The notes under the pieces were generated by a model, which made no database searches, was not told the origin of the DNA, and saw nothing but the letters and a program-made list of their open reading frames with translations. A stretch of 64,000 nucleotides of DNA from Shinisaurus crocodilurus. Its lineage: Eukaryota > Chordata > Lepidosauria > Squamata > Shinisauridae. The stretch lies in assembly GCA_021292165.1 (NCBI GenBank), contig CM037876.1:209873825-209937824 (forward strand). The letters are read 5' to 3'. Positions 1 to 11,252 of this stretch are shown here, piece after piece. The position numbers were made by a program, and so were the translations under genes. Numbering within the stretch: position 1 is the first letter of the stretch; each line of letters opens with the position of its first letter.

Positions 1-668
1 AAAAAATTATTATAGTACTACATTGTACACATAGCCTGAAGGGAATTTATACAAACTTTTTAAATAATTAGTCACATATATTTTTGGATAAGGGATTCTC
101 AACTTGTAATATGATTATATGCCAGACTGAAATTGTATGGGGCAAGCTTTACCCCGGGTCCTTTCCCTGCATCTACAGGTGTCAGATTAGTAAAAGTCAA
201 CCTGTACTAGGATGAGCAAGATAAACAAGAAAACTAAACGTGCTTAACACATTTTAAACACTTTATGTCTTGGACTGCAAACACTGCATTAGGTAAAAGT
301 TTGCATTGGGCATGCTTTTGCACAATTAATGTGATTTTTGCTATTGCATGCATGCATGCTGATAATTTGTCAAACCTTGGCTCATACTCCGTTAGTTTGA
401 GAGCAACACATGCAGCACTCAGGTCAACTGTTAGGGCTTTACATCCAAGCCATGCTCTGTGCATCATTCTTCAAAATCTTTTAAATGTGATAACAATGTA
501 GAAAAGAATTCTGTAACAGGAATTCTAGAATAAAATCATTCTGTTCCACACAAAATCATTAGTGTTTTGCAGAAGGGGACAGTCTTTTCACAATCTGGTG
601 ACCAATGGCTCGAGTGCCCACAGAGAGGTGCCAGCTGTGGCACCCGTGCCATAGGTTCGTCATCACTG
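1..668 (-). mobile_element. hAT element, Buster-like, cut by the window edge
   Basis: This is the reverse complement of the complete element found near 23 kb, with few differences, so it is the same non-autonomous hAT family. Its terminal inverted repeat closes at the sequence AGGTTCGTCATCACTG, and the next 8 bases, CTCTATAT, are the expected target duplication; the partner lies outside the window. On the minus strand a short open stretch contains a residue run like LTEYEPRFDKLSACM, which resembles the extreme C-terminus of hAT transposases, but no complete domain is present. Family assignment to the Buster group is inferred from the TA at positions 4-5 of the target site and from the terminus. 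Confidence 0.8.
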
Positions 669-690
669 CTCTATATCTTTGATATAGAGC
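668..690. repeat. Perfect short palindrome at the hAT insertion site
   Basis: GCTCTATATC and its exact complement GATATAGAGC are separated by three T residues. The left arm includes the last base of the hAT terminus and its target duplication. It may be chance or a pre-existing hairpin at the target; no function can be read from it. Confidence 0.5.
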
Positions 691-840
691 TCTGATTCCA
701 ACTTGGCATTTATTTTCTAAATGGCCTGATTTTGCTTTCAATGGGCATTTAATTATTGAACATCACTATAACATTCTGTGAATTTTATTCCTGTAAACTT
801 GCATTAACAAAGGGTATTAATAATGTATTACAGTTATGCA

Positions 841-1093
841 AGCCAGTGTGGTGTAGTGGTTAGAGTGTTGGACTGGGACTCAGGAGATCCGGGTTCTAGT
901 CCCCGCTCAGCCATGAAACTCACCGGGTGACTTTGGGCCAGTCACTGCCTCTCAGCCTAACCTACCTCACAGGGTTGTTGTGAGGATAAAATGGAGAGGA
1001 GGAGGATTGTTATGTAAGCCGCCTTGAGTTCCTTGTAGGAAAAAAGGCGGGGTATAAATGTAATAAATAAATAAATAAATAAATAAATAAAAT
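841..1093 (+). mobile_element. Sauria SINE (tRNA-headed), full length
   Basis: The head starts AGCCAGTGTGGTGTAGTGG, followed by a GGTTCTAGTCC B-box-like motif of RNA polymerase III promoters. The body has the ACTTTGGGCCAGTCACT and CCTCACAGGGTTGTTGTGAGG blocks, and the tail reads GGCGGGGTATAAATGTAATAAATAAAT. This order is typical of squamate Sauria SINEs. It ends in an (AAAT)n repeat. It does not code for protein and depends on a LINE for mobility. Confidence 0.9.
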
Positions 1094-1789
1094 AAAATAT
1101 ATGAATAGAAGTTTCTATGTGGTCCTAACTAAGCGCAAATCCAGCCTGCTGGCTCATCTGCATATTCTTCAGTATTTCACAGATGGAAAATAGGAACACA
1201 CTTATAATATCATAGTCTTATTCCTAAAATCACTGCTCAAGTCTCTCCCTTCCCTATTATACACTCTGCCTGTTATATCTTGTAGTCATTTATTCTGCAA
1301 CAGCCTGTCCTCCACTGATTTAAAAGTTAAGAGGCTGTTTGTTCTATAAAGATATGCAAGCAAAACAGAATTGACTGATAATGTACCATCACAATTAAAA
1401 TATACCTGAGCGTCAGCACTGTCTGCAATGGCAGGCTGTGCACTGCACTGTGGGCCCTCAGCATGTGCCCAACCATGTCTACCCTTGATGCCAGCCCTGG
1501 GAATACCAGGGATGGGGACTCAGACTCGAGGACTCAACTCGTGAGTCAGACTGAGTCCCCCCTCTGACTCGACTCGGACTCGAGTCCCAATATTTTTAAT
1601 GGGACTTGAGACTCGACTCGGGACTCGAGACCAAGGACTCTTCAACATCCCTGGGCTGTGCCAGAAGGAGTGGAGAGGAGCGTGATTGCCGGCGAAGAGC
1701 GCATGGAAGCGAGGTGTGCCGCTGCTCGGCCACTATGGACGGCTACCAGGAGTGCAGCCCCAACAGTGTGCCAAGATTTATTTTTATTG

Positions 1790-1970
1790 ATGTGTTGCGT
1801 ACTTGGGAGAGGCAGAAGAAGGACCTGAGATTACTCTGTGTGGCTGCTCTGAGTGTGTTTCTGGTTCCAGCAAGTTCATCACCAGTGGAGCGGTTGTTCA
1901 GTGAGGGTGGAATTGTGATGAGATCTCACCGTTCCAGAATGGGGGGGCCAAACATTTAGAAAAAATCATG
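1790..1970 (+). pseudogene. hAT transposase C-terminal (dimerisation) fragment
   Basis: The translation contains VPASSSPVERLFSEGG followed by RSHRSRMGG, a good match to the C-terminal dimerisation region of hAT transposases, where a VPA(S/T)S..ER.FS.GG motif is followed by a basic patch. The frame then breaks: after a stop at NI*, an adjacent frame reads HLEKIMFLKCNMDKF and a stop, which is the expected end of the domain. A one-base shift therefore separates the last ~15 residues. The zinc finger and catalytic core are missing, so this is a relic. It sits inside the hAT element that carries GACTCG-rich termini, so it identifies the class of that element. Confidence 0.8.
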
Positions 1971-2039
1971 TTCCTCAAATGCAACATGGATAAGTTTTAG
2001 GAAGTACAGCAAGTTTGTTTTTTAAAATCATTTTTCTAA

Positions 2040-2260
2040 AATGCAACCTTTCAGACATTTTGGGTTTGGCTGCCTCTGCCTGCCTGTCTGGGGTTCCCAG
2101 CCTCCTCTGCCTGCCTGGTCTCTTCTTGACCAGTTCAACAGTTGAATTGTCCAAGACAAAGGCCTCTGCCTGCCTGCTTTGGGGTTCCCTGCCTCCTCTG
2201 CCTGCCTGGTTATTTTGGGTTTTTCTGCCTGGTCTGTTCTTGCCAAAATCAGTTGCAGAG
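2040..2260 (+). repeat. CTGCCTGCCT-rich minisatellite-like interior of hAT element
   Basis: Repeated blocks of CCTCTGCCTGCCTG and TTTGGGGTTCCC alternate for about 200 bp. The same stretch, inverted, is found in the related hAT copy near 51.2 kb, so it belongs to the transposon family rather than to the host locus. The open frames across it come from repeat composition only. Confidence 0.7.
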
Positions 2261-2569
2261 TTTTGAAATAAAAAGGCACACTTGTGCCTAGAATTTAATT
2301 AAACCACACATCTGAAGTAGCCTTATTTTGTTGGGAAAACCCAATTGATTTTAATAGGGACTCGTGGAGTCAGCTTTGGGAGTGACGAGTGACTCGTGAG
2401 TCACCATTTTGGACCAAGGACTCGGACTCGGACTCGAGACTCGGGTCCAAAGACTCGTGACTCGAGACTAAGGACTCTTCAACATCCCTGGGGAATATCC
2501 ACCCCAAGGAGACCTACCTGGCATCAACATTATCTTTTAGGTTAAAACAGGCTAAAACACCTATGTTCG

Positions 2570-2702
2570 CTCATGAGTTTTAAATGTTGCTTTTACCTTT
2601 TATCTGTTGCCTGTTAATGTTTTTGCATATTGTATTTTTAGTTGTAAACTACCCTGGAATCAATTTTGATGAGAGGTGGTATCTAAAAAATTTAAATAAA
2701 CA
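2570..2702 (+). mobile_element. LINE 3' tail (L2/CR1-like), 5'-truncated
   Basis: The run ends in TTGTAAACTACCCTGGAATC, then GGTGGTATCTAAAAAATTTAAATAAA. This layout, a T-rich 3' UTR and then a GTAAGCC/GTAAAC...GGTGG.AT.AA motif with a short A/T tail, is typical of truncated L2-type LINEs in reptiles. No coding part remains, so the clade is uncertain. Confidence 0.45.
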
Positions 2703-3509
2703 TATGTATCTGTATTATGTGTAGATATAGATGTATTTAGTTTCTAACTTTTGAACAGGTTTGGATACTTCTATTCTGGGCATAACTCCTTCTCTTCTAT
2801 TTTTGTTGAATGACTTCTTTTTTTAAAAAAAGTTTTGATAGTAAAAGGAAATTGTATGCTCTTTCAGTCATACCATGATGTAAAGTACAGTTTATTTTTT
2901 GCGAGAAGCTGCCAATGCCTGAGACAGATGCTGCCAATGCCTGAGACAGATGCTCTTTTCGAATGACATCCAGCAAGTCACAACACTTGTACTGTACTAG
3001 TAAAATGTTTACTGGTTTTATATATGCGAGACTGGTAATGCTGTAATTGTAGTATTTATTTAAAATGTAATTAATTAATATATTTAATTAGGTTATAGTG
3101 GCAAATAATTGTCTCTGTATCCCTAATGAGTAATGATTTGCTATGATGATGGGACTTCAGAGTCGTGAAAATATTTTGTCATTTTATAGAACCCTCTTAA
3201 CGCTGACTACAAAAATATCCAGGGCGCGCACTCATGTTGCTGCTGCCGTGTGGCATCATTCCATCATGCAACATGGGTGAAGCTTACTGCCAAATTGGGC
3301 AGGGTCACACCCATTATTATTTCATTATTTGATGGAATAATGTCACAGGGCAGTTGGGTGGAGCAATATCCAGGACAGTGTCATATGCCATGGCTATGCT
3401 GCCTTTTCTTTTTCTTATCCTCCCAAGTTCACATTGCTACTCATGAAATTGTTTGGGTGTGTGTGTGTGTGATTATATGTCTGTATGTAAATGGTTTTTA
3501 TATTAGGTG
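2703..3509. other. No gene seen; AT-rich DNA with a short TG repeat
   Basis: There is a local direct repeat of GCTGCCAATGCCTGAGACAGAT near 2909-2952 and a short (GT)n run near 3457. I see no coding domain, splice-bounded exon or recognisable transposon here. Confidence 0.5.
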
Positions 3510-3606
3510 CAGTATTGTATTTTTAAGGTTTTTAATCTTTGTAAACCGCCCAGAGAGCTTTGGCTATTGGGCAGTATAGAAATGTAATAAATGAAATGAA
3601 ATGAAT
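3510..3606 (+). mobile_element. LINE 3' tail, GTAAACCGCCCAGAG type
   Basis: The motif TTGTAAACCGCCCAGAGAGC is followed by GGCTATTGGGCAGTATAGAAATGTAATAAAT and an (ATGAA)n tail. Two more copies in this window, near 13.8 kb and 61.8 kb, share the same end. It is a 5'-truncated retroposon end; L2-like is my best guess from the tail. Confidence 0.65.
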
Positions 3607-5739
3607 GACGAGACGTTTGTGGGAAGGGATTGAAAGTGTAATGCAGAGGGCCTTTAGACATTTTGTTTTCCTGCAAGTCTTTCTGTGCAGCTCCTGCAAG
3701 GTTACCTGGGCAGAGACTTAATAGAACTGTGAAGTCATCGCATAATTTCCTTTCCAGCTGTGCTACTACTTACCCATCTTCCTGGACTTCTGTTCAACTC
3801 TGTCCCCGGCCACAAAGGCTAATCAGGATCCAGTAACGTTGTGGCTGATTGGTGGGATTGTGCTGGCTTCCTGCTTGCAAGGAAACCCTTCTAGACTAGG
3901 TGCAAAAACTGTACAGTTGCCCTGCTGCACAGTGTGTTTGGTATACAAAAGAAGGGGTTAGTGTAAATTTCACAATCCATGCAAATTGGTCTGTGCTAGC
4001 CCAACACCTAAATTTTTCATTTCCAGACCAAAGAGACACTGAAATGCTCTGACTTTATCATGCAAGGCAGGGGGGCCTTCCACAAGAGGAAAAATGTATA
4101 TTTTTCTTGTTAACACTCTTGTTAACGTGCTAGTGTGGTGTAAATGCATGGCAGGTGAATGGTTAGATGTGTCATGTAAGAGAGAGGGCAAAAAAAAAAA
4201 AGCGGGGCACAATTCTGTATCTATGTCAGGAATCAAGTATAATGTATGCCTGCTTAACTTGTTGTGACCCACCAAGCTGAGTTCATTCAGAGGCTCAATA
4301 AATCTCTTATTTTGTTGCCTGACAGGCACTGGGAAATGCATGGCTAGTGTGCTGCATTTGTTGTGGTAGGTCACAAATCTGGCCTAATACAAAATTTGGG
4401 TCAAAAAATGTGTGGGCATATTCAGGTGAGGAAAGAACACTCCCACAAAAGTGCCGCTGTCATTGGACACATTCATGTGGAGACTTCTGTGTGGTTAAGG
4501 AAACTTGTCTATGAATTAATGCTATATACATGAGGCAGAGTGAAGTGGTTTCCTCAAGTGTCAGATGCTGGGAGATGGGAGCAAGGTGTTGGAGGAGAGA
4601 GCTGTGGGCTATGCAGCCTGCCCTGTGGCCCCTACGCTAGCCTGCTGCCTTCTGGTGTGGTGGAGGATGCTGTCCCATTGCCAGTGTCGAAGAAAGGTTC
4701 AACTACCAGGCCAGTCAGCTTTTGTACATGGAATAGGAGGGGGCGCCATCTTGTCCTATGCGTCAGGCAGCAAAATGTCTTGGGCCAGCCCTGCCTATGG
4801 AATAGCAGTTTGTTCATTAGATATAAACTTTATCTAGCAGTTTAGCTTCCTTCTTCCTTGTCCCTTCCCCACAGTCAGGCTTTGCAAGTTTAAGTAGTGG
4901 ATAATTAACAGTGATTCCTTATTATCATCATGTCTTTGATTTCCCCTCTCCAGTTCTCTTCCAATTGTCTCAGGCAGGAGTTTGTATCTCCGTTGGGCCT
5001 GTGTTTTCCGGGTGTTATTAGTGAGTAAAAGTAGGCTTTGTGTCCTGGGTAGTGCTACTGCTAACTTGTCATATTTCTCTTTGCACTTCTTCACCTCTTA
5101 TTATGCGGTCCACCAGAATTCTGTCCCAATTATGGGCAAGGATAGTGTTGCTGTCATTGATGTCATGGGATGTTATGTATCCCATACTTACAGATCCTTT
5201 TGTGGGGTTCAGCAGCGCATACAAATGGGACAGTCTAGGTCATTTGAATTGTGGTATTCATTTTTGTTTTGTTTTGCCTGATAAGACAAGTGGTTATATT
5301 TAGGGCTGTTTGTTCTCTGTCTTTAAACTGCAGAGCTGCTCCCACAACTTTCTGCATTAAGGTAACTCATTGCCCACAGACTTTTAAGCTTATTTCCATA
5401 AGAATTTTTTTTGCTATATTCATTTTAAAGACACTATTCTTAAGAAGCTGAATCCCGTACTCAGTAACATGTTTTGTGCTTGTAAAGAATTACAAAATAC
5501 ATACAAATCTGGTTATTTTTTCCTTTAAGCGGCGCAATTTTCCTTTAAGTTTTAATTATTTATCAGCCTGCCCCACATGTTAAAAACTTCTTTGGACACT
5601 CTCCTCTGCATGCCAGGACATCCAAAGTGGTGGTGCCCTGGTTGCAGGGAGATTCACTTTGCACCTACTTTGTTATCTTCTCAGCACCAGGCAAGCACCA
5701 TCCCCCCCCCCCCGGCCTTTTAATAGTTTAGCCCGCCGT
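3607..5739. other. No gene recognised
   Basis: Several open frames of 80-134 codons occur on both strands, but none shows a domain, a coding-like composition or flanking splice signals. A poly-A run (4189-4202) and ordinary unique-looking sequence are present. Old decayed repeats cannot be excluded. Confidence 0.45.
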
Positions 5740-5892
5740 CATGAAATTGGTTTTATGCTGCTTTTTAATCTGTTTTTATTTATTATGTAGTTTTAATGTC
5801 ACTGTATTTTTATGGATTTTATTTTTATTAATATTTGTAAGCCTCCAGGGAAAAATATTTCTGAAGGGTGGGATATACATTTTATAATAAAT
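5740..5892 (+). mobile_element. LINE 3' tail (L2-like), truncated
   Basis: A T-rich stretch leads into TTTGTAAGCCTCCAGGGAAAAATATTTCTGAAGGGTGGGATATAC and ends AATAAATAC. The GTAAGCC...GGGTGGGATA.A.A layout is that of L2-type LINE 3' ends. The element is only a tail. Confidence 0.5.
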
Positions 5893-6214
5893 ACTAACAT
5901 TCCATATAAGTTTTCACTACTATTTCTTAATAAATAATGTATCTAGTTACTGATAACCTTGACGATATTTTATGTTTCTTGCCACATGGTTACTTCATTT
6001 CCTGACACACCATTAGATGCACACTTTTTCACTCTTTGAAACTACTGACTTACAATATGTCAAGAGGTTCAAATCTATGTGGCTTGAAACAGGATATAGT
6101 TTGTTTTTTAAAAAAATCGCACTACATATGTTAATTAGCTTACTAATGCCAGGAAGTGTGTTATTAGCAGCAACTGTTTTGTAAATGCGCACTATTAGTA
6201 ACATAATTGTCTCT

Positions 6215-7226
6215 GACTGGGTTCACACAACACGATAAGCCATGGTGGTTTATAAGCCATGTTTCTTTCATGTTGTTGTCTGAACCCAGCAGCATGGTTT
6301 GTAAACCATGCACAAGTCACTCTGGCCGAGTTCAGACAACACGACAAGCCACTGGCTGGGTTCACACAATCACCGGGGAAAAGAAGCCATGGTGGCTTCT
6401 TTCCCCTGCCCCTGCGTGGCACATGGTTTGCCGTGCCGTCTGAACTTGGTGAGGTGCATGGTGAGGGTGACTTCAAAACCACTGCAAAACCTATGGCTTG
6501 TTGTAGGGTTCTGGAGTGGGTTGGAAGCCACCCCCCGCTGTGCACCTCACCGGGTTCAGAAGACATGGCAAGCCACACCGAGGCTAATTAGGCAAATTGT
6601 GTGGCGTGCAATCAGCAGGCATGGTGGCAGGGAAAAGAAGCCACTGTGGCTTCCTTTCCTTGGTGATCATGTGAACCTGGACACTCTGAAACAAACATGG
6701 TTTATAAGCCACCATGGCGTATCGTGTTGTTTGTTTCAGAGTGACTGGGTTTGTTTCAGAGTGGCTTGTTGTGTTGTCTGAACCCAGCAGCATGGTTTGT
6801 TAACCATTCACAAGCCACTCTGGCCAGGTTCAGACAACACAACAAGCCACTCTGTGACAAAAATGGCTTATAAGCCACCATGGCTTATTGTGTTGTCTGT
6901 GATCCCAGTCTTTCCCTGCCCCTGTGCATGCCATACATGCACTGCCCGATCTGCCTAATTGCCCTTGTGATGCGCGGCTTCCTGTGTTGTCTGAACCTGG
7001 AGAGGTGCACCGTGGCAGGTGGCTTCGAAACCACCCCAGAACCCTACAACAAGCCATGGGTTCTGCAGTGGTTCTGAAACCACCCCCACCGCACATCTCG
7101 CTGGGTTTGGATGACATGGCAAGCCGTGCATCACAAGGATAATTTGGTAAATTGCACAGCATGTACCTGGCACATGGGGCAGGGTAAAGAAGCCACGGTG
7201 GCTACTTTCCCCAATGATTGTGCAAA
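6215..7226. mobile_element. Composite cluster of fold-back MITEs
   Basis: The block is built from repeated short motifs such as GGTTCAGACAACACGA, AAGCCATGGTGGCTT and GGTTTATAAGCCA, each with its reverse complement close by. Two ~330-bp palindromic units can be traced (about 6350-6680 and 6900-7226), with ends like CTGGGTTCACACAATCACCGG and internal GGTGAGGTGCA arms. Smaller palindromes sit between and before them. The open frames on both strands are by-products. I read this as several related non-autonomous DNA elements inserted into or duplicated next to each other; the superfamily is not decided because clear target duplications were not found. Confidence 0.65.
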
Positions 7227-7326
7227 GCTGGCCAGTGTTTATGCTTTCTGCATTTCATTTCCCTCTGACCTCACTGCTTACAACCCCCCCCCCCCAACCA
7301 TGTGTATCTTCTGTAACACAGGATAA

Positions 7327-7455
7327 CACTTCATTCATCTGATGAAGTGGACTCCAGCCCACAAAAGCTTCTGCCATAATAAATTTACTAGTCTTTAAGG
7401 TGCCGCATGAGTCTTTGTTTTTTTCCTGCAACAGACTAACAAAGCTACCTCTTGG
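7327..7455 (+). mobile_element. Old interspersed repeat, ATCTGATGAAGTG...AAAGCTT type
   Basis: The sequence ATCTGATGAAGTGGACTCCAG, then CACAAAAGCTTCTGCC, AATAAATTTACTAGTCTTTAAGGTGCC and CAACAGACTAACAAAGCTACC, matches a layout I know as a widespread vertebrate interspersed repeat. I cannot name its class from sequence alone. No coding capacity. Confidence 0.5.
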
Positions 7456-8590
7456 GAAATCGTATGAGTTACTTTCAAGGAGTTATCACACCACCTAATA
7501 GTCTTTCCTTGGCATGAAAAATTTGTCATCTGCAAATCCATGTAAAAGGAGGTGCCAATCGGGGCATCATTGACTATATTTATCCTGAGGGTAGACATTC
7601 AAGCATGCTTATGTATTAGCTTTTGGTGACCTTTTGACTTTATGCATGTTTGTTACCAGTAGCTGCTAAGTGGAAGTCTGTATTCAGTGTCTTCCCTTGC
7701 TCTTTTTGTTCCTGGCCAATAATTTGGAAGCGCCCCTAGAAATCTAGTCTTTATGGTCATAGGAAATCTTCTCTTATTTAAGAAGCTGATGCAAAAAATA
7801 AATTTGCAGTGTGAAGTGCTGTTTTCAGATGTGTTGCAAGCTCCCTCCTGGCTTTTCAACATCTCTGGTGTCACTAACTTCACTTGGTATTTTAAGCACA
7901 CTCATGCATGCTGAAAAAATGAAACTGCGTAGGCTGTGATGATGCAATGAACTCTCTTCTGACCGTTGTTTTGCTGCTATTTTGGCTCCTGTTGCTTTGG
8001 TACTCCAGTGGCTTGACTGGAGGGGCTAGATGGCATGAAGCAAACATAGTTTCAGCATTGAACAGTTTGTTTCAGTTCTTGTCACTGGCTCTGAATCACC
8101 ATCTTAAGCAGATGATGAAAAATGACGAAACTGGCAATAGGAATCAATTGAGCAGGGGTGAGGACAGTATTTGACTTGCCAATGTCATAACTGCCAAGTA
8201 CTCAAGTGCATATTTCTGTTCTGGGAATTTTCTCCAATACTAAGCAGGGTCCTTGGTAAGTCGAAATCTGAATATTGGAATGGCTTTGGCAACAATCTGT
8301 CTTCCTAAATTATAGCCAAGATTTCAATTCTGCGTTGGAAGAGGAGAAAAGTCTATAAAACAAAGCAATGTTCTGTTCGGGGGGGGGGTTGTGGGGGTTG
8401 GTAAATGTAGAGGAGGGACGCACACTTGATGAAATGGGTAATGAAAATTTCTGAGTGACAAATACGATGTCAGTGTGTGTGTTAAAACTAAATCTCAGTG
8501 TAGGGATGGTGGCAGCTTTTTCTCATGTCCTTAAGCTACAAGCCCTTTTTTTCAGGGCCAAAGTACATACTTTGTAGATCTGTGATTAAA
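7456..8590. other. No gene recognised
   Basis: Short open frames here lack domains. A G-rich run lies near 8380. No recognisable transposon ends were found. Confidence 0.45.
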
Positions 8591-8706
8591 GGTGCAGTCC
8601 TATGCAAGTTGAGACAGATAAAAGGCCTATAACTTCCAGCATGCCCCAGCCAGCATGCTGGGAGTTGTAGGCCCTTTTTCTGTCTAAACTTGAATAGGAT
8701 TGTGCC
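8591..8706. mobile_element. Small palindromic MITE
   Basis: The ends GGTGCAGTCCTATGCAAGTT and AACTTGAATAGGATTGTGCC are near-perfect complements, and the interior CCAGCATGCCCCAGCC/GCATGCTGGGAG is also palindromic, so the whole element can fold on itself. Flanking bases TTAAA and CTAAA give only a weak hint of a target duplication. It is non-coding. Confidence 0.65.
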
Positions 8707-8785
8707 CTAAATTGCCTAGCCTTTCCCACCCCACAAGAAGACCTGAAAGTATGCAGACCTCACAAATTAGATGGGGGCAGCAGGG

Positions 8786-8828
<43 letters not shown>

Positions 8829-8843
8829 CATCTATCTATCTAT
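8786..8843. repeat. (TG)n then (CTAT)n microsatellite
   Basis: About 20 TG units are followed, after a few bases, by four CTAT units. The open reading frames across it are cysteine/valine repeats and not genes. Confidence 0.95.
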
Positions 8844-9764
8844 AGGTGTAGAATCTATCTGTCCTTTTGCCTCTGCTGTTTCCTCACTTGAAAAACCCCT
8901 GGAAATTGCTATTGGTCACAATAGAGAAAAAACGGTAGCCCAATATGGGTACTTGTCTCTTCCTGCCCCGCTCCAGGAATGATAGCAACTTTGTAGAGGA
9001 AACAATTTCAATTGCAAAAATGGTGTGAGAAAAGCGTTACCCCCCCCACACACACACACATGCACTGCTGCCACGATCCAGTTAACCATCTCTCACAGCT
9101 GCTTTTTAAACCTTATATTAGAAGAAAAAGGTCATGGGATCCAGTCACAGATCTCTTGTGTAACATGTAATCTGGCCCTCATCCGTCAGAGCTGGTGACT
9201 GTCCAAACATTTTGGATGCCTTGAGGAGACCTGAATACTTTGTGATGGATTTGAATTTATTATGTATTAGCTTATTAGAATGTAGAAGCAATTGTAGGAC
9301 CAATGACTGGATTGATTTAAATCACCTTGAAAACAAGGTGGAATGAGAGATACTTAAGTGTGTGAAATCAGTGCGATTAAAAGTGCTCAGTTGCACCCCT
9401 GTTTTCATACTGTAGACTTCCCTCTCCAGGAGTTCTGTGGATGGAGGGGGGAGGGGCCCATCAGCAGGAAGCTCCACCACTGTGACTTACTTGCTCACAG
9501 TCCTCTGCTGGTGGTGGGGGCCAGAATGGGGCATGTCAGGCGGGGCCATGGGTCCAGAGGATCCTAAGCCACCTTGTTTTGCTGACATGCCCTGAAATTG
9601 CACCCGTGTTGGAGCTGATATAGTCAATTCCCTTCCATTGGTTTCAATTAGGAGGAAAATGTTCCCCCACAAAAAAACCCACTTTGCGAGGAAACTGGCA
9701 AAAATTACCCCTCCGCGACTTGCCGTAGCTGTTGTGAGCTAGTAGAGCTCTAGATGTGGCAGTG
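8844..9764. other. No gene recognised
   Basis: A short CA run and C-tracts near 9041-9060 are present. Open frames lack domains or splice context. Confidence 0.4.
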
Positions 9765-10003
9765 ATCTGGTTTGCACATAACAAGAAGCAACTGTGGGTG
9801 AATTTACCCACAGGGCTTCTCGTCACAGCGGCGGTGGCCATTTTTAATATTTGGGGTGCAGTGGGGGGTGCGCCTTAGCTTCTTGTTAGGTGCGAACCCG
9901 GCGAATGTGGGTTGTTGGGCTGGTTGACAAGCCACTCAGAACCCAAGGGCTCTTTTAGGGTTGAGGTGGCTTGTCAACCACCACAACAACCCACTCTCGC
10001 CGG
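9765..10003. mobile_element. Two adjacent fold-back MITE units
   Basis: GGTTTGCACATAACAAGAAGC pairs with GCTTCTTGTTAGGTGCGAACC to form a ~135-bp palindrome. Directly next to it GTGGGTTGTTGGGCTGGTTGACAAGCC pairs with GGTGGCTTGTCAACCACCACAACAACCCAC to form a second. The style is like the 6.2-7.2 kb cluster but with different termini. Confidence 0.6.
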
Positions 10004-10760
10004 ATCTAATCTTACAGCAACAAAGTTTTGGCAATAAGCTGTTTTGCAGTTCTGTGTTGATATTTTTCTTTCATTCATTCATTTTTAATCATTGTAGTAA
10101 CTCAGAACAAGGAGCATCAAACTGTTAACATTAGGTCAAATTATTATTTTTCTTTAAAATTATATTGTTATAAACTACTTATTCTAAAGCTCTTTTTTGT
10201 TTTTGTTTTAATACTACTACGGTATGTTTTTTCTCGGGGGGGGGGATGTAAGCGCATAACATTTTCCAGTAGCCATCCCTCTTGTTATTAGCTTTACACT
10301 GTTGCTTGTCTATTTTGTACTCGTGAAAGGTGCATATATGACAAAAATATCATGTAAAGAATCTTAAAATATCTCTTGGTGTTAACAGGTTGCTTTGCAG
10401 CAATGTCAGTGGGAACTTAACACAACACTGCTCTGTTGGAACCCAAAATCAGGATTTGAACTCGTGACTCACCTTTTCTGAAGGATTTAAAATACAAACC
10501 TCTTTCCTTGTGGTTAGATGTTGCCACATGCTCTTTTCTGTATTCTTCAGAATACATGTATTGTGGACAATCATTGGGAAAAAAATGTTTCCTTTATGGT
10601 TAATATTATTTTCCATCAATTCATAATACTAAAGAATATCTTCTAAGAGCAAGATAAACCATCCAAATGCAGAACTGGCCATCAATAAGAACGGAACAGG
10701 ATTCAAAAATGATATACAGTACATGAATGTACCAGAAAACATGGGTCCATTGGAAATAAA

Positions 10761-10762
<2 letters not shown>
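10004..10762. other. No gene recognised
   Basis: Mostly AT-rich unique-looking DNA with a G-run near 10237. Nothing codes convincingly on either strand. Confidence 0.4.
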
Positions 10763-10797
<35 letters not shown>

Positions 10798-10812
10798 TGT
10801 AGAGAGAGAGAG
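10763..10812. repeat. (GT)n-(GA)n microsatellite
   Basis: About 17 GT units are followed by a short GA run. Open frames on both strands across it are low-complexity. Confidence 0.95.
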
Positions 10813-11016
10813 AAAGGGGACAATATGCAGTTGTGTGAACCAACCTCATCTTTGTATAGAATAAAATTATCATGTACTTTGAGTGTTCCCCAAATGGTCC
10901 TGAAGAAAAATAGGAACCAGATTTATGTGGATCCTTCTGCTCATGGAAGGATTCCTTCCATCCATGGAAAGCTTTTGATTCAGCAGAGGAATCATGTTCG
11001 TAGAACAAGGGAAGAG

Positions 11017-11252
11017 AGCCAGTGTGGCGTAGTGGTTAGAGTGCTGGACTGAGACTCTGGAGATCCGGGTTCTAGTCCCTGCTCGGCCATGAAACTCACT
11101 GGGTGACTTTGGGTCAATCACTGACTTTCAACCTAACCTACCTGACAGGGTTGTTGTGAGGATAAAATGGAGAGGAAGAGGACCATGTAAGCTGCCTTGG
11201 GTTCCTTGTAAAGAGGAAAAAATTTGGGATATAAATGTAATAATAATAAAAA
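11017..11252 (+). mobile_element. Sauria SINE, full length
   Basis: The head AGCCAGTGTGGCGTAGTGG, the B-box-like GGTTCTAGTCC, the body block CAGGGTTGTTGTGAGGATAAAATGGAGAGG and the tail GGGATATAAATGTAATAATAATAAAA are in the usual order. It is on the plus strand and slightly diverged in the tail. Confidence 0.88.

Larger units (their letters stand above)
1507..2490 (+). mobile_element. hAT element with transposase remnant and 8-bp TSD
   Basis: The outer ends are CAGGGATGGGGACTC and its partner GACTCTTCAACATCCCTG, rich in repeated GACTCG/CGAGTC motifs. Flanking octamers are GGGAATAC and GGGAATAT (7 of 8 identical), which fits hAT integration. The first ~146 bp are themselves bounded by CAGGGATG and CATCCCTG, so one end is a tandem or nested terminus. 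The interior holds a transposase C-terminus remnant and then a TGCCTGCC-rich minisatellite-like stretch. A related copy in opposite orientation lies near 51 kb. Confidence 0.85.

Noticed and set aside
1507..1652. CRISPR-like array of GACTCG repeats
   Set aside because: Repeats are short, irregular, partly palindromic and lie in hAT termini with an 8-bp target duplication; the genome is vertebrate.
3970..5300. Cluster of 80-134 codon frames on both strands as a possible gene
   Set aside because: Frames overlap in opposite directions, show no conserved motif, and no splice or promoter context supports them.
8700..8982. Cysteine/valine repeat frames
   Set aside because: They are (TG)n microsatellite translations.
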